Origin: Imbricaverruca yamaguchii
Lineage: Eukaryota > Arthropoda > Thecostraca > Neoverrucidae
Length of the DNA stretch: 64,000 nucleotides
Reading direction: 5' to 3'
Assembly: GCA_034440575.1 (NCBI GenBank)
Contig: JAOTOL010001502.1
Location: 1,111,001 to 1,175,000 of the forward strand
Below, one piece after another: positions 46,274 through 55,630 of this stretch (positions are counted from its first letter, which is position 1; each line of letters starts with the position of its first letter). The notes under the pieces are model-generated. The model saw only the letters and a list, made by a program, of their open reading frames with translations. It did no database searches and was not told the DNA's origin. Position numbers and translations under genes: made by a program.

Positions 46274-46770
46274 TGTACATATTATTTAATAATGTACATT
46301 TATTCGTGTAATATTTAGGGTTCATATAATTGTTGGTGTTCCAAACATGCAATCCACCCATATTGCTTTCATACACAAAATGTTAATTTGTATATCTACA
46401 TGTATAATTTAGCATGTAACCCACCAGACACTCGCTCACATCCAGCTCAATACCTCAACTTTACTGGAACAGCAAAACAGGAAAACACCAGAACGGCGAG
46501 ACGGCGAGAGAGAGAAAAAGAAATAGTAAGGAAGCAAGTGAACACAAACGGAGCGAGAACACTGCGGGAGCAGCGCTCTTTGGTATATGCTAGAAATGAG
46601 CAAATGTTGGCGTCGTTTCTCGTTACTTTGGCTTAGCGTGACACTGAGGGAGTAAGATGCGTGTGGAGATGTGGGGACGGCAATAGGCTGGGGAGGGGTG
46701 ACTCAGGTGGCCAGCAGAACTGGCTGTTTGCCCTGGCTGCCACTACGTCGGTGTATGGCAGGCACTGCAC
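46274..46770. other. Unassigned; basic frame 46388-46636
   Basis: A frame of 82 codons contains a strongly charged stretch (TARRREREKEIVRKQV). It may be a later exon of the THAP-like gene, but I see no domain or splice support. Confidence 0.3.
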
Positions 46771-47240
46771 AAAGCTCATATATGTCTGTCGAAAATTGTC
46801 AAAGTGGTGTTATCAAAAATTGCTACTGTTTTTATTTTGCCTTGAAAAAATTTGGCATAAAAATTCGATCGCCGGGTAATCATTTTTTTAATCAAAATTC
46901 GTTTGAAAAAAAGACTGTTTTCGGCATTCGGCATCATATTGGCTGTGAGAAACAATCCAGATAAGTGGGCCAAATAGTGCCTCTTTTTGATCATCTCGAC
47001 GAGCTCAGTCTATTGAAACCACGCAGTATTTATCTTATGTCTTCTAATACACCACCAAATGTACATTTTTCGGCATTCAAGAAACTCTGAGATTTGAACA
47101 AGTAAAAATAATGATACAGCCTCGGTTTCTGCACTTCTGCACATTTGAAGAATTCAGCATCACTCACTGAGCATAAAAATATACACAAAGCCTCATATCT
47201 ATTCGCTGTTTGAACTACATAGCAGCATAATATGCTCCAC
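46771..47240. repeat. Outer arm of large inverted repeat, left
   Basis: Reverse complement of about 51345-51850. Shared words include CTCTTTTTGATC, GAAAACAGTCTTTTT on the complementary strand, CTTATGTCTTCTAATACACC and GTTTGAACTACATAGCAGCATAAT. Identity is perhaps 75-80% by eye. It may be part of an unclassified DNA element. Confidence 0.75.
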
Positions 47241-47248
47241 ATAGGCCA

Positions 47249-47302
47249 TGATCTTAGTAGTCCTCGCGCCCTTAAGCCCAAATAAACAATCAATCAATCA
47301 GA
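47249..47302 (+). mobile_element. Ultrashort retroposon, 5'-truncated copy
   Basis: ATGATCTTAGTAGTC followed by CGCGCCCTTAAGCCCAAATAA and CAATCAATCAATCA matches the 3' two-thirds of the 57-64 bp retroposon family. The GGGCGCT 5' end is missing. The flanks GGCCATGATC (47246) and GATCATGGCC (47301) are inverted, not direct, so no target-site duplication is claimed. Confidence 0.7.
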
Positions 47303-47323
47303 TCATGGCCTGGGAGGCGCTGC

Positions 47324-47833
47324 ATGCAAAAACCTCCGGCGTATCATTTAATTCATTGTGGGGGTTTACTATCCTTTGTGGTTTCGCGCGAAGGTGCAGC
47401 ACAACTAGCTAGGTGGGCTGCGGCATGTGCTCCGCCAGCTGCAGCTCACTCGGTTGCATGGGGAAGTCGTGAGCATCGTGATGCCGTACCTCCACTCCAG
47501 TGCCTGGTATGCTCACAGCACTGGAGAACTCAGAGACTAAATGAGACCACAGAGAGTCTGAAGGAGTTGATATCCTGTGATGGCGCCTTCGAACCGGCCC
47601 TACATGCCACACGCCAAGCTCCAAACTTGATGGTTATGTGGGCATTCCGACGTCGGTTCCACAGTTTCCCGTGCACGGCCAGGCAGTTGAACGTGCGTGA
47701 AACAGGTGTCGCTAGCTGCAAAAACCGTGTACGGGAAAGAGAGGAGGGACGGCTACATCCGGGCTGGCTTCATGCACCGGCAGCATTTGCCGTGCTAACA
47801 ACTAAGAGGGACGTGGAGAATATGCTAAAATGA
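47324..47833 (+). CDS. Hypothetical protein, 169 codons, function unknown
   Basis: An ATG-initiated frame runs uninterrupted to a TGA at 47831-47833. The N-terminal 45 residues are Ala-rich (AAACAPPAAAHSVAW). The middle has LQCLVCSQHWRTQRLNETTE, with a C-x2-C-x2-H spacing that might be part of a zinc site. The C-terminal half is basic. I recognise no family. The antisense frames overlapping it are shadows. It sits in the 796 bp of the left inverted-repeat arm that has no counterpart in the right arm, just after a retroposon tail. It may therefore be part of a separate insertion, such as a transposon fragment, rather than a host gene. The length without stops is suggestive only. Confidence 0.3.
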   Translation: MQKPPAYHLIHCGGLLSFVVSREGAAQLARWAAACAPPAAAHSVAWGSREHRDAVPPLQCLVCSQHWRTQRLNETTESLKELISCDGAFEPALHATRQAPNLMVMWAFRRRFHSFPCTARQLNVRETGVASCKNRVREREEGRLHPGWLHAPAAFAVLTTKRDVENMLK

Positions 47834-48437
47834 CTGAGTTCAATGAAAGATAGAACTGGGGAGCTCTATGCCGACCAGTCAGTTGTGCTGCGCACCTTCG
47901 CGTGACGTTTGCCTTAGATATACCAATGTTCATTGATTGATGTCCGACATGTGTTCCTTTGAAAAAAATATACACCGATGGTCCCATGGTAATCACGGCG
48001 AAATTCAATTATCACAGCGAATTGTAATCATTTTTGTCACATTGCATGAGAAGAAATATACGACCTTCAATATACCAGGAGGTGCTGAGTTTACATCAAA
48101 AGTAACGTTAGGGATTATACTATATTACTCAGCGTTTCGGCCAGGGGCCATCGCCAAGAGTGATATAAAAAATGTCAGGCTTAACAATTGATAAAAACCG
48201 CGGGAAAACCGCGTGCCAAAAAATAACAGATGAATCACACAAAAGCATCCTCAGTGGTCGAGACACTTCAAGAAACTTCAAACCAGAAACTAACTAGATC
48301 AAGATAGAATCATCTGAGGAAGCCCGAGCCGATGGTCCATATACATATCGACACATACACGCACGCACATATTTAGACATATATCCAATATAACGCGTAA
48401 TACCCAAAGTATAATTTATGTTTATGTAATTTTATGT

Positions 48438-49291
48438 AAAGCCATAAAGCCATAAAATATTAGTGCAACTATGAGCCACAAGGGCCCTTCTTGGTTGCAC
48501 TCTGTACAATCAACCAGTTCCAGCCCTCCCTGTAATACTGAAAAGCAAGCACTCTATCCTTATAATGATTGTCTATGCTGTTTCTGACTTTCTTTCTCAT
48601 CGGTTTCTGACAGCTGGTTCCAGTGTTCTACTACCCTGTTGATGAAAAAAGACTGTTTTAATGTTGTCCTGCTGTGGTTAACTTTAATTTTGATTTAATA
48701 ACCTCTAATTGCTCATTAAAAAAAATCAAACATTTTCCTAAGATAGCCCTTCTCCAGACCAGGGATAAATTCGAAGATATCGATGAGATCTCCTCTCAGC
48801 CTTCTATATCTAAGTGAAAACATATTCAATTTCTTCAATCTATCTTCATATGCTAGGTTGCTTATATCATTGACCATTCTTGTAGCCCTCTCTTCTACTC
48901 TCTCTAAAAGCCAACAATCTTTTTCATAGCCAGGAGACCAAGATTGGATGCAGTATTCTAAATGTGGCCTGACATTGCACAGTAAAGCTTCCTGATGACT
49001 TCCTCACTTCTCTATGATACATTCTTATTGAATCCCCTATGCATTTTCAGTGTCTTCTTCCTGGCTTCCTTGGTCTGTTCTGATGTACCCAATTTTGCAT
49101 TTAGATTGACACCTAAATCCTTCTCCTGTTGAATCACTGATAGTGCTTGGCCACCCATCAAGTATGGAGCTTTCATATGCTGCTTACACACATGCATGAT
49201 TTTGCACTTATCGAAATTCAATTTCATTTGCCATTCTTCGGACCACTTCACAAGTTTGTCTAAGTCTTTCTGCAGCGAGATATAACATAAC
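48438..49291 (-). mobile_element. CR1-like LINE 3' fragment nested in Penelope-like copy L
   Basis: Direct flanks ATGT (48434-48437 and 49292-49295; ACAT on the coding strand) bracket the insert. The equivalent uninterrupted Penelope sequence is seen in copy R near 50787-50797 (TATATCACATAAAATT). The fragment carries the RT thumb and C-terminal region, and ends in the GGGCCCTTGTGGCTC block and TTTATGGCTTTATGG tail seen at 3659-3715. It is a typical 5'-truncated LINE insertion. Confidence 0.82.
48560..49290 (-). pseudogene. C-terminal part of CR1-like RT protein
   Basis: From 49290 down to 49012 an open frame reads DLDKLVKWSEEWQMKLNFDK then CKIMHVCK, MGGQALSVIQQEKDLGVN and KKTLKMHRG. This is the RT thumb ('L...vewS..W.m.fn..Kc..m.....k', 'qekDLGV.v...lk'). 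Beyond 49012 the C-terminal tail is broken by several stops but is still recognisable: AMSGH, SSISSNL near 48790, and NTGTSCQKP near 48625. Catalytic domains were lost in the 5' truncation, so it has no activity. The overlapping frame that appears to join it to the Penelope protein is an accident of the insertion. Confidence 0.8.
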
Positions 49292-49295
49292 ATGT

Positions 49296-50087
49296 GATAT
49301 ACCAAGACGTCGTTTGCGTGTTTAGTTGTGGCCGTAGATTACGCATGTGTAGAGATTCGAGAACCTTCAGATCAGCGTTGTCCCTGGCTGTTGCTAGAAT
49401 TTCTACTTTGGGGTTTGTGTTAGTGTCGCTGTGTTCCATGTTAGCATGTTTGTCGATCATGTGTTCGCCTAAAGGTGTGTATTCTCTCCGAAGTCTGGCA
49501 TCTCCCAAGTGCTGATTGTACCTATCCCTGATGCTTCGTTTGATTTCTTCGACATAAAATATTCCAAGACAGCGGTTGCACGTTATTTTATAAACTACGT
49601 TCTTCCGCGTGCATCTACGTTTGAGTTCGGTGATACAGGTGTGGCACGTCCTTCTACCTGCAGGACATGGCGGCATTTCCAGGGCTGAGCGGACCAGGTA
49701 AGATTTCAGTGTAGGTCCGCTAATCCAGGCTACCCTAACATGGTTTAGATGAGATGAACGAATGGCTGCATGTACCTGTCGACGTAGTTGGTCATCAACA
49801 AAAGGAAGTATCATGTAAACATAGTTGGGATTGCTACCCGCTCGATGCCAACGTTGCCCACTTATCCTACTCCTGTTATGAGGGTGAACAGCACGAGCGG
49901 CGGAGTGTACCCGATGTGCTGGGTATCCGTTTTCCAGGAAAAGAGTTGTCATCTCCGCAAGGTTCCGCTTACACGAAATAGTATCCGAGGAGACTCGTGC
50001 TGCTCTTCTCATTTGGGATGTTAAAACGGACTTTTTAGTAGCCATCGGGTGGGCCGAATCATAGTGCAAGATGATGGGGGCTGCCAT
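49296..50087 (-). pseudogene. Penelope-like protein C-terminus with GIY-YIG endonuclease (copy L)
   Basis: Reading down from 50087: ILHYDSAHPMATKKSVLTSQ and LENGYPAHRV are typical of the post-RT region of Penelope proteins. LPFVDDQLRRQVHAAIR and LKSYLVRSAL form the linker. RRTCHTC... then KNVVYKITCNRC form the Cys-rich lead into the nuclease. IFYVEEIKRSIRDRYNQHL carries the second half of the GIY-YIG signature and the catalytic Arg. KVLESLHMRNLRPQLNT carries the conserved Glu. The strict G-I-Y and Y-I-G triplets read as V-Y-K and F-Y-V. About 260 codons are open. RT palm motifs are not present, so it is 5'-truncated and would be inactive without them. The domain makes the nick for target priming. 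Confidence 0.8.
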
Positions 50088-50146
50088 TGGTTAAAAGTAC
50101 AGTTCGATGATGTAGCTCCCATCAGCCTGAACTACAAACAACGTAT

Positions 50147-50184
50147 AAAGGAAAGGAATCGAAGTGCTTCGATTCCTTTCCTTT
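50147..50184. repeat. Perfect palindrome between the Penelope copies
   Basis: Arms AAAGGAAAGGAATCGAAG (50147-50164) and its exact complement (50167-50184) are separated by TG. It sits at the junction of the head-to-head Penelope copies. Confidence 0.95.
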
Positions 50185-50187
50185 CGA

Positions 50188-51178
50188 TTCGATTGTTCAC
50201 CCTCAAAACAGGAGTAGGATAAGTGTGCAACGTCGGCATCGAACGGGTAGCAATCCAAACTATGTTTACATGAGACTTCCTTTTGTCGATGACCAACTAT
50301 GTCGACAGGTAAATGCAGCCATCCGTTCGTCTCATCTAAACCATGTTAGGATAGCCTGGACTAGCGGACCTACGCTGAAATCTTACCTGGTCCGCTCAGC
50401 CCTGGAAATTCCGCCATGCCTTGCTGGTAGAAGAACGTGCCACACCTGTATCAACAGGCTCAAAGGTAGATGCATTCGGAAGAACGTAGTTGATAAAATA
50501 ACGTGCGGTTGCACGTTATTGGAATATTTTGTATCGGAGAAACCAAACGAAGCATCAGGGTTAGGTACAATGAGCACTTGGGAGATGCCAGACTTCGGAG
50601 AGAATACACACCTTTAGGCGAACACATGATCAACAAACATTCTAACATGGGACACAGCGTCACTAACATAAACTTCAAAGTAGAAATTATAGCAATAGCC
50701 AGGGACAACGCTGATCTGAAGGTCCTCGAATCTCTACACATACGTAATCTACGGCCACAACTAAACACTCAAACAACGTCTTGGTATATCACATAAAATT
50801 ACATAAACATAAATTATACATCAGGTATTTGGCGATATATGTCTATATATGTGCGTGAGTGTATGTGTCGATATGTATATGGACCATCGGCTCGGGTTTC
50901 CTCAGAGGATTCTATCTTGACCTAGTTGGTTTCTGGTTTGGAGTTTCTTCAAGTGTCTGCACCACTCAGGATGCTTTTCTGTGATTCACGTGCATTTTTG
51001 CACGCGGTTTTCCCGCGTTTTTGTCAATTGTTAAGCCTGACATTTTTTATATCACTCCTAACGATGGCCCCTAGCCGAAACGTTAAATAATATAGTACAA
51101 TCCCTAACGTTAATTTTGATGTAAACTCAGCACCTCCTGATATGTTGAAGGTCGTATGTTTCTTCTCACGCAATGTCT
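50188..51178 (+). mobile_element. Penelope-like element, copy R
   Basis: Its 5' edge coincides with the palindrome. From there it is a reverse complement of 49889-49296 and then of 48437-48037: coding C-terminus, then about 380 bp of 3' sequence with GGACCATCGGCTCGGG and CGGTTTTCCCGCG. It lacks the CR1 insertion. Confidence 0.82.
50217..50796 (+). pseudogene. Penelope-like protein C-terminus (copy R), frameshifted
   Basis: Frame 50225-50617 carries YMRLPFVDDQLCRQV, GPTLKSYLVRSALE, RRTCHTCINRLKGR and KNVVDKITCG. A frameshift near 50505-50515 moves to frame 50503-50796, with IFCIGETKRSIRVRYNEHL (here the I-G-E-T part of the YIG block is better preserved than in copy L) and KVLESLHIRNLRPQLNT. 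Residues lost in one copy are often kept in the other: copy R has GET where copy L has VEE, and copy L has VYK where copy R has VDK. The two were therefore inactivated independently. It ends at TAA 50794-50796. Confidence 0.8.
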
Positions 51179-51344
51179 AAAACCCAGGAACACTTAAGAG
51201 CCATTCTTCGTTGTACTAAACATGTTTGTCACCAACGTATCTGATTTTCGTCTGACCGTGATATGGAAAGGCTATCTGAATGTCTCAACATGCAACAAAT
51301 ACGGAGATATTTGGTATGTGATGCACATGAGTACAAAGCAGCCT

Positions 51345-51850
51345 CCCTCAATTATGCTGCTATGTAGTTCAAACAGCGAATAAATATGAAGCTTTTCCTA
51401 TGTTTCTATGCCCAGTGAGTGATGCTGAAGTCTTCAAATGACTAAGTGCAGAACCCGCGGCTGTATCATGATGTTTACTCGTTTAAACCTCAGAGTTTCT
51501 TGTATGCCCCCAAAATTTACATTTGCTGGTGTATTAGAAGACATAAGATAGCCGATATTGTCCTGGCTGTCGATTTTTGAGAAATATTGCGTTGTTTCAA
51601 TCGACTCAGCTCGTCGACACGATCAAAAAGAGGTACTATTTGACCCGCTTATCTTGATTGGTTCGCACAGCCAATATGGCGCCGAATGCCGAAAACAGTC
51701 TTTTTCAAACGCATTTTGAGAAAAATGCCGATTGCCCAGCCATCTAGTTTGTATGCCAAATTGTTAGGCACATATCAAGGCAAAATAAAAAACAGTAGCC
51801 GTTTTTGATAACACTACTTTGAAAATTCTCGACACAGGCTAATTAATACA
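51345..51850. repeat. Outer arm of large inverted repeat, right
   Basis: Reverse complement of about 46771-47240. It contains GAAAACAGTCTTTTTC, AGCCAATATGG and AGACATAAGATA blocks. The 166 bp between it and the Penelope 3' end are not matched on the left side. Confidence 0.75.
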
Positions 51851-52424
51851 TAATGCATTGCTGAGGCGCACCGACTGAATAAGCAAAAACGCAATGACAC
51901 AAAGAAAAACTGATTACAAAGCAATCCGAGTAAGAGTTGTTTGCTTTTACTTCACTTCACCTACCAAGAGGATCGTAATACGTAAAATGTTCGGTTTCAG
52001 AGCTACATGCGGGATGTCTATGTTGTTAATCCCGGTGATGCAAGTGTTCGTGCGCGTAGACCGTCGCAGAGCAGGTAAGGCAACTACCACGCCAATAGTG
52101 CATCTGCCATGCCAATAGTTGTCGGCCTAAAGTTATGTTCATAGGCGCATGATAGTAAACAATGGGCCTCTGGAGGCCTTATGCCACACCAATAATTTCT
52201 TCATATCTACACCCACGCAAGTACTGAAGGTGCACAACTAAAAACGACTTAATGGTACTGACTCACTTTTATGTTTATTGATTCATACATTCCTTAGTCG
52301 TGACCATCGGTAGAATTCACTTTACGGTTTTGATTACGGTTCCTTTTGTCAAGGCAAATTTGCAACAGGGAGAGTCATGATCTGTCAATTGCTATATTTC
52401 AGATCATTGGCTAGCACACATATT
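51851..52424. other. No gene recognised
   Basis: A 74-codon frame at 51894-52118 has no motif. GCCAATAGTGCATCTGCCATGCCAATAGT at about 52090 is a small local duplication of TGCCAATAGT. Nothing else was seen. Confidence 0.35.
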
Positions 52425-52433
52425 TTGAGGGGA

Positions 52434-52546
52434 GATGTCGCCGTGGTCGTCTCCTCACATGAGCGGTGCAAGCCCAACACATTTCTCACTCACACTTGCT
52501 CGTGTGTGTATCGTGAACTACAGCGAACTCTGGTGGAATCGAACCA
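52434..52546 (+). repeat. 5' LTR of Gypsy element 2 (probably truncated)
   Basis: Aligned with 58252-58362. It ends in CGAACCA, and the 3' LTR ends in the matching CGAACCA at 58362. The first ~27 bp of the 3' LTR (starting TGTAGTAGTTGAG at 58225) have no clear match here. Confidence 0.65.
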
Positions 52547-52964
52547 TGGCGCAGCCAGGGCAGGATGCTCGACCTGAACAGCAGCTTTTGCCTGTGGCTG
52601 GCCCCAGAGACATTGGATGGCTTTCGAAAGCTATACGACCAGAGAAGCTCGACTTCGCGACAAACCGCAGGGGAGATTCAAGACATGGCGTATGAGATGG
52701 GACAACTTCGCCATGTTATCTGGACTACACACGCAACCGGCGGCAATACTGATGACCGTGCCACAATCATGTTTATCTGATGAGGCGTTGAAAGTCGCTA
52801 CAAATCTGGAAATCGCCGACAGTGATCAAAATGCTATTTCAGTGATTTCGGATCAATTACAAACATATGCACGAGGGCAGGCAATGAAGTGTGACAAGGA
52901 CGGACATTCAATCTTCGCTAGCAGCATGAATGTCTTTGTGAGTAGTCGTTTGATGCCTTTTTGA
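52546..52964 (+). pseudogene. Gag-like N-terminal region of Gypsy element 2
   Basis: The ATG at 52546 starts MAQPGQDARPEQQLLPVAGP. The frame changes near 52620 into ORF 52617-52964, with RFKTWRMRWDNFAMLSGL and later EIADSDQNAISVISDQLQTY. The 'W...W..y...sgl' pattern followed by a helical acidic segment fits the capsid N-terminus of Gypsy gag proteins. Downstream (53079-53580) an Ala/Pro/Gly-rich stretch with a perfect 69-bp duplication could be the gag C-terminal tail. No zinc knuckle was seen. At least two breaks are present, so it is a pseudogene. The assignment rests on position and weak motif similarity. Confidence 0.5.
52547..52560 (+). promoter_or_regulatory. Candidate primer-binding site of Gypsy element 2
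   Basis: TGGCGCAGCCAGGG directly follows the CA terminus. Its TGGCGCAG start resembles the serine-tRNA type primer sites of several Gypsy elements. The gag ATG (52546-52548) overlaps it by two bases, which is unusual. Confidence 0.55.
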
Positions 52965-53310
52965 CGAACCTAAGGGAAATCAGCAGTCAGTGTGGTTTTT
53001 GTGCTAGGTGCCGGGTGTCTTTAATACGTGATAGTGTCGTGATCGGTCTGCAAGACATAGACACGATCAAAAAGCTGTGTGCTGTACCGGAACTCCCATT
53101 GGCGCAAGCTATGCACATCTGTTGATCCGAGGAGGCCGCATCACGTGACGCGGGCGAGATCACGGGCGCAGCCGTGGCAGCGTGCCGCAGCTATAGCCGC
53201 CGCTCGGGTGCTGCGCGCCACGCCAGGTCCGGCGGCCCCGCCGAAGGCGAGGGAGAAACGCCGATTCCGTACCGCCGGCAAAACAGCCGAGCCGGGTGGT
53301 CCGGGGAAGG

Positions 53311-53448
53311 GCGGAGCTCGGGACGGCCAAGCGCGTCAGATGCCGGCGGCAGCCGATGCCAGCCAGGGTACCTTGAAGAGCGGAGCTCGGGACGGCCAAG
53401 CGCGTCAGATGCCGGCGGCAGCCGATGCCAGCCAGGGTACCTTGAAGA
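53311..53448 (+). repeat. Perfect 69-bp tandem duplication
   Basis: Units start with GCGGAGCTCGGGACGGCC at 53311 and 53380 and are identical by eye over 69 bp (23 codons, frame-preserving). Identity points to a recent event. Confidence 0.93.
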
Positions 53449-53580
53449 GTGCCCATGATGTGGGCCCAACCACCGGTGGTCCGAGCGATGTCCCGCTCCG
53501 GACAGACGATGTCCGCAATGCCGTGAGACAGGACACTGCCGTCAAATGCAGATCTCGTGTGTCACGGAGACCTGTCGCGT

Positions 53581-53745
53581 CCACCATAACCCTCACGTGT
53601 GTATAGGTCGTGCCGGTCCCCAGGGTACTGGTGGTCCACCATAACCCTCACGTGTGTATAGGTCGTGCCGGTCCCCAGGGTACTGGTGGTCCACCATAAC
53701 CCTCACGTGTGTATAGGTCGTGCCGGTCCCCAGGGTACTGGTGGT
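53581..53745 (+). repeat. Perfect 55-bp tandem repeat, three copies
   Basis: Units start with CCACCATAACCCTCACGTGT at 53581, 53636 and 53691. They end GGTACTGGTGGT, and the last copy runs to 53745. A period of 55 shifts the frame at each copy, so the host element was already non-coding or became so. Confidence 0.93.
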
Positions 53746-53959
53746 CACTTCCGAACCAGGCATGCCATACAGCCCCATTAACGCGCTCCCTCACACGGGA
53801 GAGCATGTCACTGTCGCTGGGCTGGATTTTCCAGCCCGTATTGGCCATGACAACCCGGCACGGCTGTCGGGTGCGCAGTTGCGCACACGACAGCTGTCGA
53901 TGGGTAAACGGCGCGTTCTCTGGATAGCCTGGCTGTACGGATCCGTCTAGGTCTCGCTA

Positions 53960-54240
53960 CCGTAACTGATGTGGTGCATATTATCACAGTCGGCAAGGGC
54001 TTGATCCTCTCTTGGCGCACGACGCGAGGCCTGCATATTATACCCGAGTCGTACGCACGACAAATCAACTCGCATTTTACGACCGTGAGCACAATGCAGG
54101 CCGCGCAGGTAGAGTTGCCCATCTCCGAGAGGCCGTGCCTGTCTTCACGGTCGCCGTTACCAGAGACTCGTCGCTGCCAACACTATGCAGTGCGCCATCA
54201 TCGCGCAGCTAGTGCAGCATTGATGACATCATGAGAAGCT
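53960..54240 (+). pseudogene. Protease-RT linker of Gypsy element 2
   Basis: Frame 53971-54234 reads VGKGLILSWRTTRGLHIIPE, which resembles the '..LLsW.tA..L.iip..YP' segment between protease and RT in a group of Gypsy elements. Frame 54012-54212 overlaps it in another phase. A recognisable D-T/S-G protease motif was not found upstream, so the protease is deleted or unrecognisable. The stretch has no catalytic residues and merely marks the expected gene order between gag and RT. Confidence 0.45.
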
Positions 54241-54409
54241 GACTATGTTGCGTCTGCACCATTAAATGAATACCCTGACGTGCTCGCTGGAGTTGTACGG
54301 GCCATGCCAGGAGAAACTTTAAAAATTAAGCCGAAGGAGGGCGCAAACCCGTTCGCTATCAAAAAAACATCACGCCGTATCCGATATGCGTAGAGCTTTC
54401 TAAGTTAAC

Positions 54410-55120
54410 TTGACAAGCTGTAGGAAAAAAATAATCGAGCCAATCGTTGATCCGACTGATTGGTGTGTACCGATTGTAGTGGCCCCGAGGAAATTTTGGT
54501 GGGATTCGTATATGCTGCGATCTATCGAAGCTGAATGCATCCGTCTTCCGGGAAAGGTGTCAGTACAGTACGCAGACGGAATGTGTCGCATCTTTCGCTG
54601 CATCATAGGCTAGCTGGTTCAGTGTCTTTTACGCTGCAAAGAAGTACAATGAGTGCCCCATGGAGGAGTTAGTCGACACTTGACAATATGCATGACGCCC
54701 TCCGGTCGGTGCCGCTTCTGCCGGGCACCATATGACATATCATCGATATATAAGCACTACAATCGCAGAATGGATGAATGTTTCAGTCGGATCCACGGCA
54801 TCCAGCAACTGGTGGATGATGTCATCGTCTACAGCCAGACAAAAGAGGACCACGTGCTAAGGATCAAGCGGTCTTTGGACCGCTGCAGGGAGACGGCAAG
54901 TAACTCTGAATCCTGCCAAGGTTCAGCACATGCAAAAGTCGTCAAGTTCGCCAGCTTCATCGTCTCTGAGGATGGCTACGTGCCGGATCCTGATCTGACC
55001 AGCGCGATAGCGTCATTCCCAGCGCTTCAGTCCCAAGTCAAGTTTCCCCCTCTCCGAGGAGACGGCAGAGCTGCTAGAGCCGCTCCGCCACCTATTGAGT
55101 ACCAGGAGAACTTTTAGTTG
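54410..55120 (+). pseudogene. Reverse transcriptase of Gypsy element 2, catalytic VDD retained
   Basis: IIEPIVDPTDWCVPIVVAPR (54430-54490) is the conserved start of Gypsy RT ('I..v..PT.W.sp.V.v.Kk'). The motif A region is degraded or deleted (54500-54690). TPSGRCRFCRAPYDISSIY (motif B region) leads into HYNRRMDECFSRIHG and LVDDVIVYSQTKEDHV. The last contains the catalytic Asp-Asp box in the form V-D-D-V, and it is followed by the H..H-type thumb HVLRIKRSLDRC. Frame breaks near 54610 and 54700 make it non-functional. It would copy the element RNA into cDNA together with the RNase H that follows. Confidence 0.8.
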
Positions 55121-55545
55121 GGACGAGTGCCATGATGTGGTGTTCCAAAAGGCACGCGCTGCTTTGTCGTCGGTGTGCACGCTGGCATACTATGACCCGA
55201 AACGCCCAACGGTATTATCGACAGATGCCAGTCGGCTCAAAGGGCTGGACTTTCTGCTGAAGCAGAAACAGTCAAATGGCACATGGCGCATAGTGCAAGC
55301 TGGCTCGCGATTCCTGTCAGGCGCAGGGACTCGATACGCCACTATCGAGTTGCTTGCTACTGGCGGTAGCATGGGCATGCCGCAAATGCCACCCTTTCCT
55401 CGGTGGGTTGCAGCATCTTGATCTGATAGTGGATCACTGTCCGTTCATTCCGATTCTCAATTCTGAAAATTTAGACGATGTAGAAAATCCCAGTCTACAA
55501 CGCTTACGAGAGAAGCTGATGGAGTGGCACCTGACTGCAAGCTAG
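55095..55545 (+). pseudogene. RNase H domain of Gypsy element 2
   Basis: ORF 55095-55421 starts with SWDECHDVVFQKARAALSS (the connection to RNase H), then LAYYDPKRPTVLSTDASRLK (first Asp in STDAS), LKQKQSNGTWRIVQAGSRFL and YATIELLA (catalytic Glu in 'Y..iE.E'; the second Glu is lost). A frameshift near 55360 leads to frame 55354-55545, with VDHCPFIPILNSENLDDVEN (third Asp, TDH-like VDH) and LQRLREKLMEWHL. The sequence is recognisable end to end with one break. Catalytic Asp and Glu are present, while the YATIELL context is slightly changed. Confidence 0.8.
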
Positions 55546-55630
55546 CGGCGAGGGAAGGATCACCAAGGTCCCATACGCGCCAACACAAGTCCCTTCAAAG
55601 GGAGATGAGCTTGCCGAAGATGACGACGCC

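Larger units (their letters stand above)
48037..50140 (-). mobile_element. Penelope-like element, copy L (interrupted)
   Basis: On the minus strand this carries the end of the RT, a GIY-YIG-type endonuclease domain (49296-50087) and about 400 bp of 3' sequence (48437-48037). That 3' sequence is the reverse complement of 50797-51175. An 854-bp CR1 3' fragment interrupts it right after the coding end. Penelope-like elements are known to end in a GIY-YIG endonuclease and often lie as partial tandem or inverted copies. Confidence 0.8.

Noticed and set aside
49260..50087. Single 275-codon protein combining GIY-YIG and a further tail
   Set aside because: The last codons come from the nested CR1 fragment. 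The Penelope part ends at about 49296.
52525..52545. TGGTGGAATCGAACC as the Gypsy 2 primer-binding site
   Set aside because: It looks like a T-arm complement, not a tRNA 3' end, and it is shared with the 3' LTR, so it lies inside the LTR.
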